A stretch of DNA of 64,000 bases from NCBI GenBank assembly GCA_902363335.1, contig CABIZV010000001.1, positions 248,001 through 312,000 on the forward strand, written 5' to 3'. The notes beneath the pieces were generated by a model. That model was not told the DNA's origin. It searched no databases and saw nothing but the letters and a program-made list of their open reading frames with translations. Of this stretch, positions 51,582 through 58,708 are shown piece after piece (position 1 is the first letter of the stretch; each line of letters starts with the position of its first letter). The position numbers and the translations under genes are program-made. The stretch is from Enterobacteriaceae bacterium. Lineage in GTDB: Bacteria; Pseudomonadota; Gammaproteobacteria; Enterobacterales; Enterobacteriaceae.

Positions 51582-52037
51582 ATGCCTGTTTTATGGCGAG
51601 AGTTTCTGTGTGAGGGAATTGACTTTCCTGTGTGGGTGTCAAGTGCTGGAGAGGTTCGAATAGGCACCAGGACAATCACACAATCTAACGGTCGTAGAGT
51701 TTATTCTCGGATTGCACCCGCGAGATACCTTCATCCGGTGAGGAATTCCTGCGGTTATTTTCAAGTAAAAATTCACAGCCATGGTAAATACTGGCGTTTT
51801 TATATTCATCGCCTGGTTGCGCTTCTCTTTGTTGAAAACCCGCGTAGTTTGGATGAGGTTGATCATCTTGACGGAGATAAGTCCAATAACGCTGCATGGA
51901 ATCTTCAATGGGTGACCAGAGCCGAGAATATGGCTAAATGCCGTAAAGATAACCCTCATATTTTACAAAATTTAAAACATTATCGCTCCCATGCTTGTTT
52001 GGATGATGTATATAATGCGCCACCAAACCGCCATTAG
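51582..52037 (+). CDS. HNH homing-type endonuclease within the tRNA cluster
   Basis: 151 residues. The N-terminus (FPVWVSSAGEVRIG) is a NUMOD4-like segment, and the HNH domain reads YIHRLVALLFVENPRSLDEVDHLDGDKSNNAAWNLQWVT, typical of free-standing phage homing endonucleases (key residues VDHLDGDKSNN and NLQWVT). It sits exactly between a broken and a complete tRNA-like gene. Its last four codons overlap the acceptor stem of the tRNA-like gene at 52028. Confidence 0.85.
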   Translation: MPVLWREFLCEGIDFPVWVSSAGEVRIGTRTITQSNGRRVYSRIAPARYLHPVRNSCGYFQVKIHSHGKYWRFYIHRLVALLFVENPRSLDEVDHLDGDKSNNAAWNLQWVTRAENMAKCRKDNPHILQNLKHYRSHACLDDVYNAPPNRH

Positions 52038-52105
52038 CTCATCAGGAAGAGCAGCCAACCGTAAGCGTTGTATAGTACGGGGTTCGAGGCCTCGATGGCG
52101 GACCA
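52028..52105 (+). tRNA. Atypical tRNA-like gene, anticodon uncertain
   Basis: Acceptor CCGCCAT/ATGGCGG (7 perfect pairs), D arm GCTC/GAGC, T arm with TTCGA and encoded CCA are all good. The anticodon arm is not: only CAAC/GTTG can pair, around the loop CGTAAGC, which lacks U33 and by position would give UAA. It may be decayed or a non-decoding tRNA-like RNA. Confidence 0.6.
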
Positions 52106-52107
52106 AT

Positions 52108-52183
<76 letters not shown>

Positions 52184-52186
52184 AAT

Positions 52187-52261
<75 letters not shown>

Positions 52262-52269
52262 AATGAGAG

Positions 52270-52294
52270 ACCCTGCCACACGGCGGGGTTTTTT
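52270..52294 (+). terminator. Terminator after the tRNA cluster
   Basis: CCCTGCC, four-base loop, GGCGGGG then six T residues. Confidence 0.88.
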
Positions 52295-52346
52295 GCTTTC
52301 TCTGTCCGGTTGGATTAGCATCAGCAAAGTTGAAATAGGAGATGCT

Positions 52347-52577
52347 ATGAAGAAAGTAATGATTGCCGCCTCAGTTTTATTGGCTGCTGGTTGTACAAGT
52401 CCTCAAAAGCAAGAACAGCCGATCGGTATGGCAAACCCAGCCTCTGTCCACTGCATTAAGCAAGGTGGGAAACTAGATATCGTTAAAGAATCCGGTGGTG
52501 AGGTGGGGTACTGCACTTTACCATCAGGTGAGCGAATCGAAGAATGGTCCCTGTTTCGTCGCGATGGGTCTAAATAA
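52347..52577 (+). CDS. Small lipoprotein with DUF333 domain
   Basis: 76 residues. A lipoprotein signal MKKVMIAASVLLAAGC places the lipid cysteine at residue 16. The mature part (MANPASVHCIKQGGKLDIV ... GYCTLPSGERIEEWSLFRR) is a DUF333 domain, found in small enterobacterial envelope proteins. A good ribosome site (aggagatgct) sets the start. It may be a lysogenic-conversion gene; the partner is unknown. Confidence 0.85.
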   Translation: MKKVMIAASVLLAAGCTSPQKQEQPIGMANPASVHCIKQGGKLDIVKESGGEVGYCTLPSGERIEEWSLFRRDGSK

Positions 52578-52800
52578 CTGAGCATAAATCTTTTTGATCT
52601 GCGATGAAGGTTTGACTGGAGTGATCAAAAAGTTTTTTTAAAGAATGCTGGTTTTACTAATGAGTTGCTAAAACTGCCCTAATATCAGACTCAATACAGC
52701 GTTTGCCGATGTGACGTTGACTTCGGCATAAGATATCCGCTCCCTCTTTGGGATAGGGCGGAACTTTCCCTGATAATTCACCACCATTAAATTGCACAGA

Positions 52801-52999
52801 TATAATATCTAATTTATTGTATTGCCGTTGTGGTGTATCCCCCTATGCGGCGGGGCAAAACAGCAACTTTGTCAGGATACTTTGTCCTTGATGAGCGTAG
52901 CAAATGCGAGTCATGGTGGCTGACCAAAGACTCACCGGGAGGCACCCGGCACCACAATAACTTCATGCATAATCAAAGGCTCGCTTCGGCGGGCCTTTG
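52801..52999 (+). ncRNA. Candidate structured RNA in the late region
   Basis: TATAAT at 52801-52806 with a TTCACC 18 bases upstream could start a transcript near 52813. It would include a CCGGG/CCCGG hairpin (52935-52949) and end at a perfect-looking AAAGGC-CGC/GCG-GCCTTT hairpin with a TTCG loop (52975-52998). An open frame (52830-53150) spans it, but the protein is not domain-like and the hairpins argue for RNA. Speculative. Confidence 0.35.
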
Positions 53000-53091
53000 C
53001 TATTTTCAGGCTCCGGGAAACCTCATCTTCGTGTTGTTGTTAAATCAGCCCGAGAGCCTGGAGTCCACATATTGGGAAACCCGGTTGAAGG

Positions 53092-53445
53092 CTAAGCTGA
53101 TTGCTGAGGACGTTCTTTTCCGTAAGGGCAAACTTTTAAAGCACATCTGAAGGGGGAAAGGCACAGAGCCGAATCATCGAGAAGCCCTTCCCGACACGTA
53201 ATTTTATCCTTCAGCTCCTTCCAGGCTGATTGTTTAAATGTCGTCACGTTATATATTTTCATCGGTGTGTATTCGCCATCAATCTTAACTGAATTTTCGA
53301 ACGGCTCGATTACTGAACCTGGTGGGATAATTACTGAACCTTCGTACCAGATAATGAGCTTGAGCATTTTCAGGCTGACGATTCCTGAGAATGCGATCCC
53401 GGTATTCGGGCATGAAATTGTATCAATTACTGTCCACTTCATCAT
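53092..53445 (-). CDS. Hypothetical opposite-strand protein
   Basis: 117 residues from the ATG pair at 53445/53442, preceded by aaagggga. Beta-rich pattern (WTVIDTISCPNTGIAFSGIV, IIWYEGSVIIPPGSVIEPF) and a C-terminal tail rich in cysteine. No recognised family. Like the DUF3800 gene it opposes the late operon, so it is probably an accessory gene expressed in the lysogen. Confidence 0.55.
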   Translation of the reverse strand: MMKWTVIDTISCPNTGIAFSGIVSLKMLKLIIWYEGSVIIPPGSVIEPFENSVKIDGEYTPMKIYNVTTFKQSAWKELKDKITCREGLLDDSALCLSPFRCALKVCPYGKERPQQSA

Positions 53446-53896
53446 TATCCCCTTTAAGTGGTGCGCTGGTAGGTATCGCTGGAAATAGAAAGGTAACATC
53501 TTGTTTCAGAAGGTAGGCGATAATTTATGATGTTGCAATAAATCATAAACCATTGAAAATGATCGTGTTTTTTTATTTTTGAGTTTTTTCTTTTTATTTC
53601 ATTAGGTAAGAGCGATAAGCAGTTCATTCATGAACGTATAACATCACCTTATCACGTTAAAATTAGATCATTTTTTGATCAGTTATTTTTTCGAGATGGC
53701 AACCAATATTTTTGGGTGTTGAAAAAAAATTGATGTGATTTTGTTAATCATCTGGGAGTTATAAGTGGGTTAGCTCACTGTGAATTAAGATTGCTGGCCA
53801 ATAAGCACTGCGTCAAAGATCATTTCTGAGTCTTTGACAGAGTGTTTCTTTAATTTTCCTTTTTACGACGGCACCCGCGATCAGCGAGGTGAGAGC
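53446..53896. other. AT-rich gap before the lysis genes
   Basis: About 450 AT-rich bases without a gene. It likely holds the promoter for the minus-strand gene at 53445. A hairpin GTCAAAGA/TCTTTGAC (53812-53838) lies 58 bases before the holin and may affect lysis gene expression. Confidence 0.45.
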
Positions 53897-54112
53897 ATGT
53901 ATCGAATGGACAAACTGACAACGGGCATTGCCTACGGTGCGTCAGCCGGAAACGCCGGATTCTGGGTACTCCAACTGCTGGATAAAGTATCTCCATCACA
54001 GTGGGCGGCTATTGGCGTTCTCGGAAGCCTGATGTTTGGTCTGCTGACATATCTGACAAACCTCTATTACAAAATCAAAGATGATCGGCGCAAGGCTGCC
54101 CGGGAGAACTGA
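53897..54112 (+). CDS. Pinholin, phage 21 S type, with dual start
   Basis: 71 residues, matching S of phage 21 (SPSQWAAIGVLGSL, FGLLTYLTNLYYKI, DDRRKAA). Two membrane segments; the first is a signal-anchor-release helix. Two starts are visible: M1 (MYRMDK) gives 71 residues with an extra arginine, and M4 gives 68, the same 71/68 pair as the antiholin and holin of S21 (MKSMDK). Pinholins depolarise the membrane and so trigger the SAR endolysin. Ribosome site gaggtgagag. Confidence 0.93.
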   Translation: MYRMDKLTTGIAYGASAGNAGFWVLQLLDKVSPSQWAAIGVLGSLMFGLLTYLTNLYYKIKDDRRKAAREN

Positions 54113-54639
54113 TGTCGAATAAAGCCAAATTGAGTGCCGCGATGTTGGCTCTCATTGCTGCTGGTGCGTCTGCTCCGGCGTTGTTTGACCAGTTTATCAG
54201 TGAGAAAGAAGGCAATGCGCTGGTGGCTGTGGTCGATCCCGGCGGTGTCTGGTCGCTATGCCACGGTGTCACCGTAATCGACGGTAAGCGAGTCGTGAAA
54301 GGTCAAACCGCCACTGAAGCGCAATGCAAGAAAGTTAACGCTATCGAGCGTGACAAGGCGCTGGCGTGGGTTGACCGTAATATCAAGGTGCCGCTGACTG
54401 AACCGCAGAAGGTCGGCATCGCGTCGTTCTGCCCCTATAACATCGGGCCGGGTAAATGCTATCCGTCAACATTCTATAAGCGGATGAATGCCGGCGATAC
54501 GAAAGGCGCCTGTGAAGCTATCCGCTGGTGGATTAAAGACGGTGGACGAGATTGCCGTATTCGTTCGAATAATTGCTTCGGACAAGTAGAACGACGTGAC
54601 CAGGAAAGTGCGCTGACGTGCTGGGGGATAGGCAAGTGA
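54112..54639 (+). CDS. SAR endolysin (GH24 lysozyme, R21-like)
   Basis: 175 residues. The weakly hydrophobic N-terminus (KLSAAMLALIAAGASAPALF), rich in Ala and Gly, is a signal-anchor-release sequence. The GH24 catalytic triad is E-D-T in FISEKEGNALVAVVDPGG...CHGVT. Several cysteines (CHG, QCKK, FCPYN, KCYP, CEAI, DCRI, NCFG, TCWG) suggest disulfide rearrangement on release. It cuts peptidoglycan once the pinholin has depolarised the membrane. Its ATG overlaps the holin stop. Confidence 0.93.
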   Translation: MSNKAKLSAAMLALIAAGASAPALFDQFISEKEGNALVAVVDPGGVWSLCHGVTVIDGKRVVKGQTATEAQCKKVNAIERDKALAWVDRNIKVPLTEPQKVGIASFCPYNIGPGKCYPSTFYKRMNAGDTKGACEAIRWWIKDGGRDCRIRSNNCFGQVERRDQESALTCWGIGK

Positions 54640-55148
54640 AGCCCACAAACATCTGCATCATAGTGATTGTCGCCCTGACAGGTGCGTTTCTCGCTGGTAG
54701 TGAGTGGACTGACCGCAGCTGGAAAATAAAGTGGGCTGACCGTAATAGTACTGAATCATCACAGAAAGCGAATGCGCAGACCGCCGCGCGATGGATTGAA
54801 CAAGGGCGAACCATTGCCCGTGATGAGGCTGTTAAAGATGCTCAAGCTAAAGCAGCGAGCGCTGCCGTTACTTCTGCTGGCCTGTCTGCCTCTGTTAAGC
54901 AGTTGCAGCAACAAGCCAGAAAGCTTGCTACCCGCCTGGACGCCGCAAAGCACACCGCAGATCTTGCCGCTACCGTCAGAAGCAAAACAGCAGGAGCCGA
55001 CACAGCAATGCTTGCCGACATGCTCGGAAGTCTTGCAGCAGAAGCTCGATATTATGCTGAACGAGCTGATGAAAACTACCGGGCAGGAATGACGTGTGAA
55101 CGTATTTACGACTCGGTGATGGAGTCAAATAATGGCAGGGTTGAATGA
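54636..55148 (+). CDS. Rz: Spanin inner-membrane subunit Rz
   Basis: 170 residues from a GTG that overlaps the endolysin stop. One N-terminal membrane helix (ICIIVIVALTGAFLAG) and a long alpha-helical periplasmic domain (AKAASAAVTSAGLSASVKQLQQQARKLATR in part). With Rz1 it spans the periplasm and fuses the two membranes at lysis. Rz1 is embedded in another frame. Confidence 0.88.
   Translation: MKPTNICIIVIVALTGAFLAGSEWTDRSWKIKWADRNSTESSQKANAQTAARWIEQGRTIARDEAVKDAQAKAASAAVTSAGLSASVKQLQQQARKLATRLDAAKHTADLAATVRSKTAGADTAMLADMLGSLAAEARYYAERADENYRAGMTCERIYDSVMESNNGRVE
54838..55092 (+). CDS. Rz1: Spanin outer-membrane lipoprotein Rz1 (nested in Rz)
   Basis: 84 residues in the +1 frame inside Rz. 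The lipoprotein signal MLKLKQRALPLLLLACLPLL ends in the lipobox LSSC. The mature part is proline-rich, as Rz1 proteins are. I chose the ATG with GAGG eight bases upstream; an earlier ATG at 54823 would add five residues. Confidence 0.85.
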   Translation: MLKLKQRALPLLLLACLPLLSSCSNKPESLLPAWTPQSTPQILPLPSEAKQQEPTQQCLPTCSEVLQQKLDIMLNELMKTTGQE

Positions 55149-55378
55149 TGAATGCTAAAAACCTGAGTAATGCGTATTACATCTATAACGAGATGAAAGA
55201 GCTACAGCGACAGAAAGGCATACTGGAAAGTGGCGCCGGGCTTGGTGTGACAATCCAGTCAACCTATCAGGATAATACCTTTCTTGAGTCTATACGCCCG
55301 CATGCAGTGGCTGAACTCGATCGCCGTATTGAGGAAAAGAAAACCACGCTGGTTAACTTGGGCCTCTCCTTCTGTTGA
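55145..55378 (+). CDS. Hypothetical late protein, 77 residues
   Basis: Starts on the stop of Rz (ATGATG). Helical with basic and acidic runs (IYNEMKELQRQKGILES, VAELDRRIEEKKTTLVNLG). Found after the spanin, so in the late operon. No recognised family. Confidence 0.65.
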   Translation: MMNAKNLSNAYYIYNEMKELQRQKGILESGAGLGVTIQSTYQDNTFLESIRPHAVAELDRRIEEKKTTLVNLGLSFC

Positions 55379-55405
55379 AGTATTAGGCATTACAGCAGGC
55401 ATTCA

Positions 55406-55987
55406 ATGAGTGCCTGTGATAATGCCCACCTTCCAGTAACCAATATGACTAAAACCTTCATCTGTATCGCCAGTGGGCCATCGCTGACGAGGGACGATTG
55501 TGCGCTGATAACCTCATCTGGCTTACCGGCGATTGTCGTAAATAATTCCTGGCAGATGCTACCCGATGCCGCTGTGATTTTTGCTTCGGATTGTTGCTGG
55601 TGGGAAGAGCATTACAGCACCATCACATCATCGGCTGAACGGTGGTGCGGTGATGAATTTACCGCTCGCCGCTTTGGCATCAACTGCTTTTCCTCGGTGC
55701 TGCCTGGCTCCTACAACTCCGGGCAGCGCGCTATTGAACTCGCAATTCATTTAGGTGCCAGCAGGATCCTGTTGCTGGGCTATGACTGCTCATTACGTCA
55801 CGGCACCCATTGGCACGGTAACCACCAGCCGCTGGCCAACCCGGATAAATTCAGCGTGGCGCGCTGGCATGACGAATTCAGTCGCCTTAATGCCATTGCT
55901 GGTGGTGTCGAAATTATCAACTGTTCCCGCTATACGCGGCTGACCTGTTTTCCCCGACAGCCTTTAGAGGCTGCGCTTTCTCAGTAG
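55406..55987 (+). CDS. DUF115-like / phage nucleotide-sugar-associated protein
   Basis: 193 residues (180 if it begins at the ATG at 55445). The core starts KTFICIASGPSLTRDDCALI, a GxGPSL-type nucleotide-binding loop resembling DUF115/Maf proteins, then PAIVVNNSWQMLPDAAVIFA and RILLLGYDCSL. Similar proteins occur in phages under vague names. It forms a three-gene cassette with a GT9-like protein and a methyltransferase between lysis and packaging genes. The function is not known. Confidence 0.65.
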   Translation: MSACDNAHLPVTNMTKTFICIASGPSLTRDDCALITSSGLPAIVVNNSWQMLPDAAVIFASDCCWWEEHYSTITSSAERWCGDEFTARRFGINCFSSVLPGSYNSGQRAIELAIHLGASRILLLGYDCSLRHGTHWHGNHQPLANPDKFSVARWHDEFSRLNAIAGGVEIINCSRYTRLTCFPRQPLEAALSQ

Positions 55988-55994
55988 GATATCT

Positions 55995-56864
55995 ATGGCA
56001 TTAAGACGAAAAGTCAGCATCCGCGGGATGTACGGGCTTGGCGACTCCATTTACCAGCGCGCATTTGTGCGCCAGTATCCCGGGGCTTTCCTGCGTACCC
56101 CATGGCCGGAGCTTTATTCAGATCTGGATGTGCGGTTTGTTCGCTCCAACACCAGCCTGCGCACTCAGCGTAAAAACGAAGAGAGAACGGGCGTTACTTA
56201 CGTTCGGGAGCCGGCGAGGCCTTCGGAAGTTCTAACCATCTTTTACGGACCGGAAGAGCTAAAAAAAGGCTCCATTGTCGACGCCATGACGTGGCAGTTT
56301 GGCAAGGCGGCCAGCGTATTCGATCTGCCGTCATACGGTGAATCGCCAGTGACGGCGGATAAGCCGATCGCCGTGATTCGTCCTGCCACGGTCCGTAAAG
56401 AGTGGGCTAACCCGGCACGCAATCCTGATCCAAAATATCTGGCCGCCGCCGCGCGAGAACTGCGCAAGCACTTCTACGTAGTCAGTCTGGCCGATCTGGA
56501 AGAGGGCGAAGAGTGGCTGGTGGGGGAAGAACCAGAAGCTGATTTGCAACTGCATCAGGGCGAGCTGTCAGTAACTGAAATGCTGGCGCTGGTGCAACAT
56601 GCTGCCGTTGTTGTATCGGGTGTCGGCTGGGCCTTGCCCGCGGCTATCTGCTACAAAACACCGGTGTTTATTATTCAGGGCGGCTGTGGCGCACACAATG
56701 CTCCGCATATTGTCACCGATTCTGAAATGGATTTATCTCAGGTGGGATGGGCGCAGCCTGATGACTACTGCATGTGCGCCAGCATGGATCACGATTGCAG
56801 CAAGCACATTTCCGGATTCAACGACAAATTCAAAGGCTGGTTACATGACATCGTTCTCAAATGA
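55995..56864 (+). CDS. Heptosyltransferase-like (GT9/GT-B) protein
   Basis: 289 residues. The order RRKVSIRGMYGLGDSIYQRAFVRQ (N-terminal GxGD), PIAVIRPATVRKEW, FYVVSLADLEEG and AAVVVSGVGWALPAAICYKTPVFIIQGG resembles the second domain of GT9 enzymes such as ADP-heptose:LPS transferases. The C-terminus is cysteine- and histidine-rich (DYCMCASMDHDCSKH). It starts seven bases after the preceding gene and overlaps the methyltransferase. Target (DNA, capsid or cell surface) unknown. Confidence 0.72.
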   Translation: MALRRKVSIRGMYGLGDSIYQRAFVRQYPGAFLRTPWPELYSDLDVRFVRSNTSLRTQRKNEERTGVTYVREPARPSEVLTIFYGPEELKKGSIVDAMTWQFGKAASVFDLPSYGESPVTADKPIAVIRPATVRKEWANPARNPDPKYLAAAARELRKHFYVVSLADLEEGEEWLVGEEPEADLQLHQGELSVTEMLALVQHAAVVVSGVGWALPAAICYKTPVFIIQGGCGAHNAPHIVTDSEMDLSQVGWAQPDDYCMCASMDHDCSKHISGFNDKFKGWLHDIVLK

Positions 56865-57465
56865 ACTGAAAAACGGCCTGGTGTGGTTGCCCGAACTGGG
56901 AATGGGGCGCTACCCCGTTCCCGCTGACCGGCCCTATGACGCGAGTTATTTCGCCCGGTATCGCGAGATGGCTGAAACCTCAATGGGCCTCCAGCTGACG
57001 ACGGCGCGCCTGCTGCTGGTTGGTCGCCATTATCTGGGGAAAGTACTGGATGTCGGAATTGGCTCTGGCCAGTTCGTCGAGTGCCGCCCGGAAACGTGGG
57101 GATATGACGTCAATCCTGAAGGCGTTGCCTGGCTACAGGCGCGTGAGCGCTGGGCCGATCTCTATGCTGGTGATACTACCTTTCCGGCACTGACGTTCTG
57201 GGATTCACTGGAGCACATCGACGAACCCGAGGCCGCCGTAGCGAAAGCAGGACAATGGGTGTTCGTGTCGCTGCCAGTGTTCAGGAGCGCCGAGCATATA
57301 CTGAAATCCCGCCATTACCGCAAAGATGAGCATATCTGGTACTGGACGCACGAAGGTTTGCTGAAGTGGTTTGAGGCTCAGGGTTTTGCATGCGTCGAGC
57401 ACAATACTATTGAGAGTGCGCTGGGCCGCGATGGCATCAGTAGTTACGCCTTTAAAAGAAAATAA
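56845..57465 (+). CDS. Class I SAM-dependent methyltransferase
   Basis: 206 residues from the ATG that overlaps the GT9-like gene by 20 bases. The SAM site is GKVLDVGIGSGQFVECRPE, followed by GYDVNPEGVAWL and FWDSLEHIDEPE (motif like small-molecule or sugar methyltransferases of the Methyltransf_23 type, not a DNA NPPY/PC motif). It ends GISSYAFKRK. It therefore more likely methylates a sugar or small molecule than DNA directly. Confidence 0.8.
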   Translation: MTSFSNELKNGLVWLPELGMGRYPVPADRPYDASYFARYREMAETSMGLQLTTARLLLVGRHYLGKVLDVGIGSGQFVECRPETWGYDVNPEGVAWLQARERWADLYAGDTTFPALTFWDSLEHIDEPEAAVAKAGQWVFVSLPVFRSAEHILKSRHYRKDEHIWYWTHEGLLKWFEAQGFACVEHNTIESALGRDGISSYAFKRK

Positions 57466-57474
57466 GGTCTGAAA

Positions 57475-57828
57475 ATGAATGAGCCAAACTATGAGTACAT
57501 TGGGCGTTGCACTGTGCTTCAGCGCCGTATCAACAATATATTAGATGCGCTTTGCGAGATTAAAGCCTCTGTTTCACTCTCAGAAGTTTCATTTTTGATT
57601 AAAGGCTCTCTGGTGATTGATTACTCAGCAGCAGATCGCATAGAAGAAGCTGCGAGTAAATACAGAATGCAACTCCAGCAAATTACCGCAATGGCGCAGG
57701 AACATAATGAATACGCTCCATCAGCTGGCCTTGACCTGATCGACATTCGCCTTTATGGCATCAATTCATCCGAAGTTGCTGAATCTGGAACGGGAAACTA
57801 TGCCGCCGAGAACGCCAAAATCCTGTAG
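57475..57828 (+). CDS. Hypothetical late protein
   Basis: 117 residues, MNEPNYEYIGRCTVLQRRIN..., helical with AADRIEEAASKYRMQLQQITAM. Its 3' end overlaps the HNH gene start. No recognised family. Confidence 0.65.
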   Translation: MNEPNYEYIGRCTVLQRRINNILDALCEIKASVSLSEVSFLIKGSLVIDYSAADRIEEAASKYRMQLQQITAMAQEHNEYAPSAGLDLIDIRLYGINSSEVAESGTGNYAAENAKIL

Positions 57829-58162
57829 AAAACGAGGATGCAGGAATACCACCATCGACCGTAGCGGCTACTGTGATGAGCACAAAGGGGATGGCTGGCA
57901 GCAGTACAAACCCGGTCAGACCCGCCACCAGCGCGGTTATGGTACGGTCTGGGATCGGCGTCGTATGCGTATCCTTGAGCGTGATGGTGGGCTGTGCTGT
58001 GAGCACCGCATGCAGGGGGTGGCAGTTGTGGCAAAGCATGTTGACCACATCATTCCTAAATCTCAGGGTGGCACGGACGACGATGGCAACCTGCAGAGTA
58101 TTTGTACTGCCTGCCACCGGACTAAGACAGCCCGCGAAGGTCGGGGCAGGGGGGCGGGGTAA
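57800..58162 (+). CDS. HNH endonuclease of the packaging module
   Basis: 120 residues. An N-terminal CxxxxC...C..H zinc-like segment (CRKRGCRNTTIDRSGYCDEH) precedes the HNH core LCCEHRMQGVAVVAKHVDHIIPKSQGG ... NLQSICTACHRTKT (key residues VDHI, NL, CxxCH). In HK97-like phages an HNH protein next to the terminase is needed for cos cleavage; the same role is inferred. Start chosen at the ATG after cgggaaact. Confidence 0.85.
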   Translation: MPPRTPKSCRKRGCRNTTIDRSGYCDEHKGDGWQQYKPGQTRHQRGYGTVWDRRRMRILERDGGLCCEHRMQGVAVVAKHVDHIIPKSQGGTDDDGNLQSICTACHRTKTAREGRGRGAG

Positions 58163-58270
58163 AATCTCTCCCGCCTTTGCCTTCCCGGACTGCCCGCCTC
58201 GTCATATTTTTACGCGCCCAAAATAAGAAACTTTTTCCTGAAGGTTTCACCTATTGAATCGGAGGTTTTA

Positions 58271-58708
58271 ATGGGTAGTGTTGTGCGATCTTCCGGCGGT
58301 GGTCGAAAAAGAAATTTACCTACAGGGCAAAACAGCAAACTGACCAGAATTGCGCCGCCTCCAGAATTAATGGGGGATGTGGCGATCCGGCTATGGAAAA
58401 CCCAGAGCAAAATTTTAATTGAGCGGGGTGTGTTCGAGGTCGAGGATGCGCCGATCCTTCTCGCGTACTGCAATGCATTTCACCTGATGATTGAAGCCGA
58501 AAAAGTTATCGCAAAAGATGGGCTGACCGTCTCCAGTGAGATGGGCGGGGAGAAGAAACACCCCGCTATTAACGTCAGAAATGACTCTGTTTCTCAGGTT
58601 GCTCGTCTGGGTTCACTTCTCGGACTTGACCCACTGAGTCGGCTACGCATGACCAGCGGAAAGAATGATCCGGACGATGCAGGGAATGAATTCGATGAGT
58701 TTGATTGA
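58271..58708 (+). CDS. Terminase small subunit (P27 family)
   Basis: 145 residues. Basic N-terminus (GSVVRSSGGGRKRNLPTGQNSK), then APPPELMGDVAIRLWK-like core (here RIAPPPELMGDVAIRLWKTQ) and SQVARLGSLLGLDPLSRLRM, the C-terminal signature of the P27 family. It recognises phage DNA for packaging. Strong ribosome site (cggaggtttta). Confidence 0.88.
   Translation: MGSVVRSSGGGRKRNLPTGQNSKLTRIAPPPELMGDVAIRLWKTQSKILIERGVFEVEDAPILLAYCNAFHLMIEAEKVIAKDGLTVSSEMGGEKKHPAINVRNDSVSQVARLGSLLGLDPLSRLRMTSGKNDPDDAGNEFDEFD

Noticed and set aside
52830..53150. Open frame of 106 codons in the late region
   Set aside because: No ribosome site of note, no domain-like sequence, and it runs through two stable hairpins, one with a terminator-like TTCG loop. 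I treat the region as possible RNA instead.
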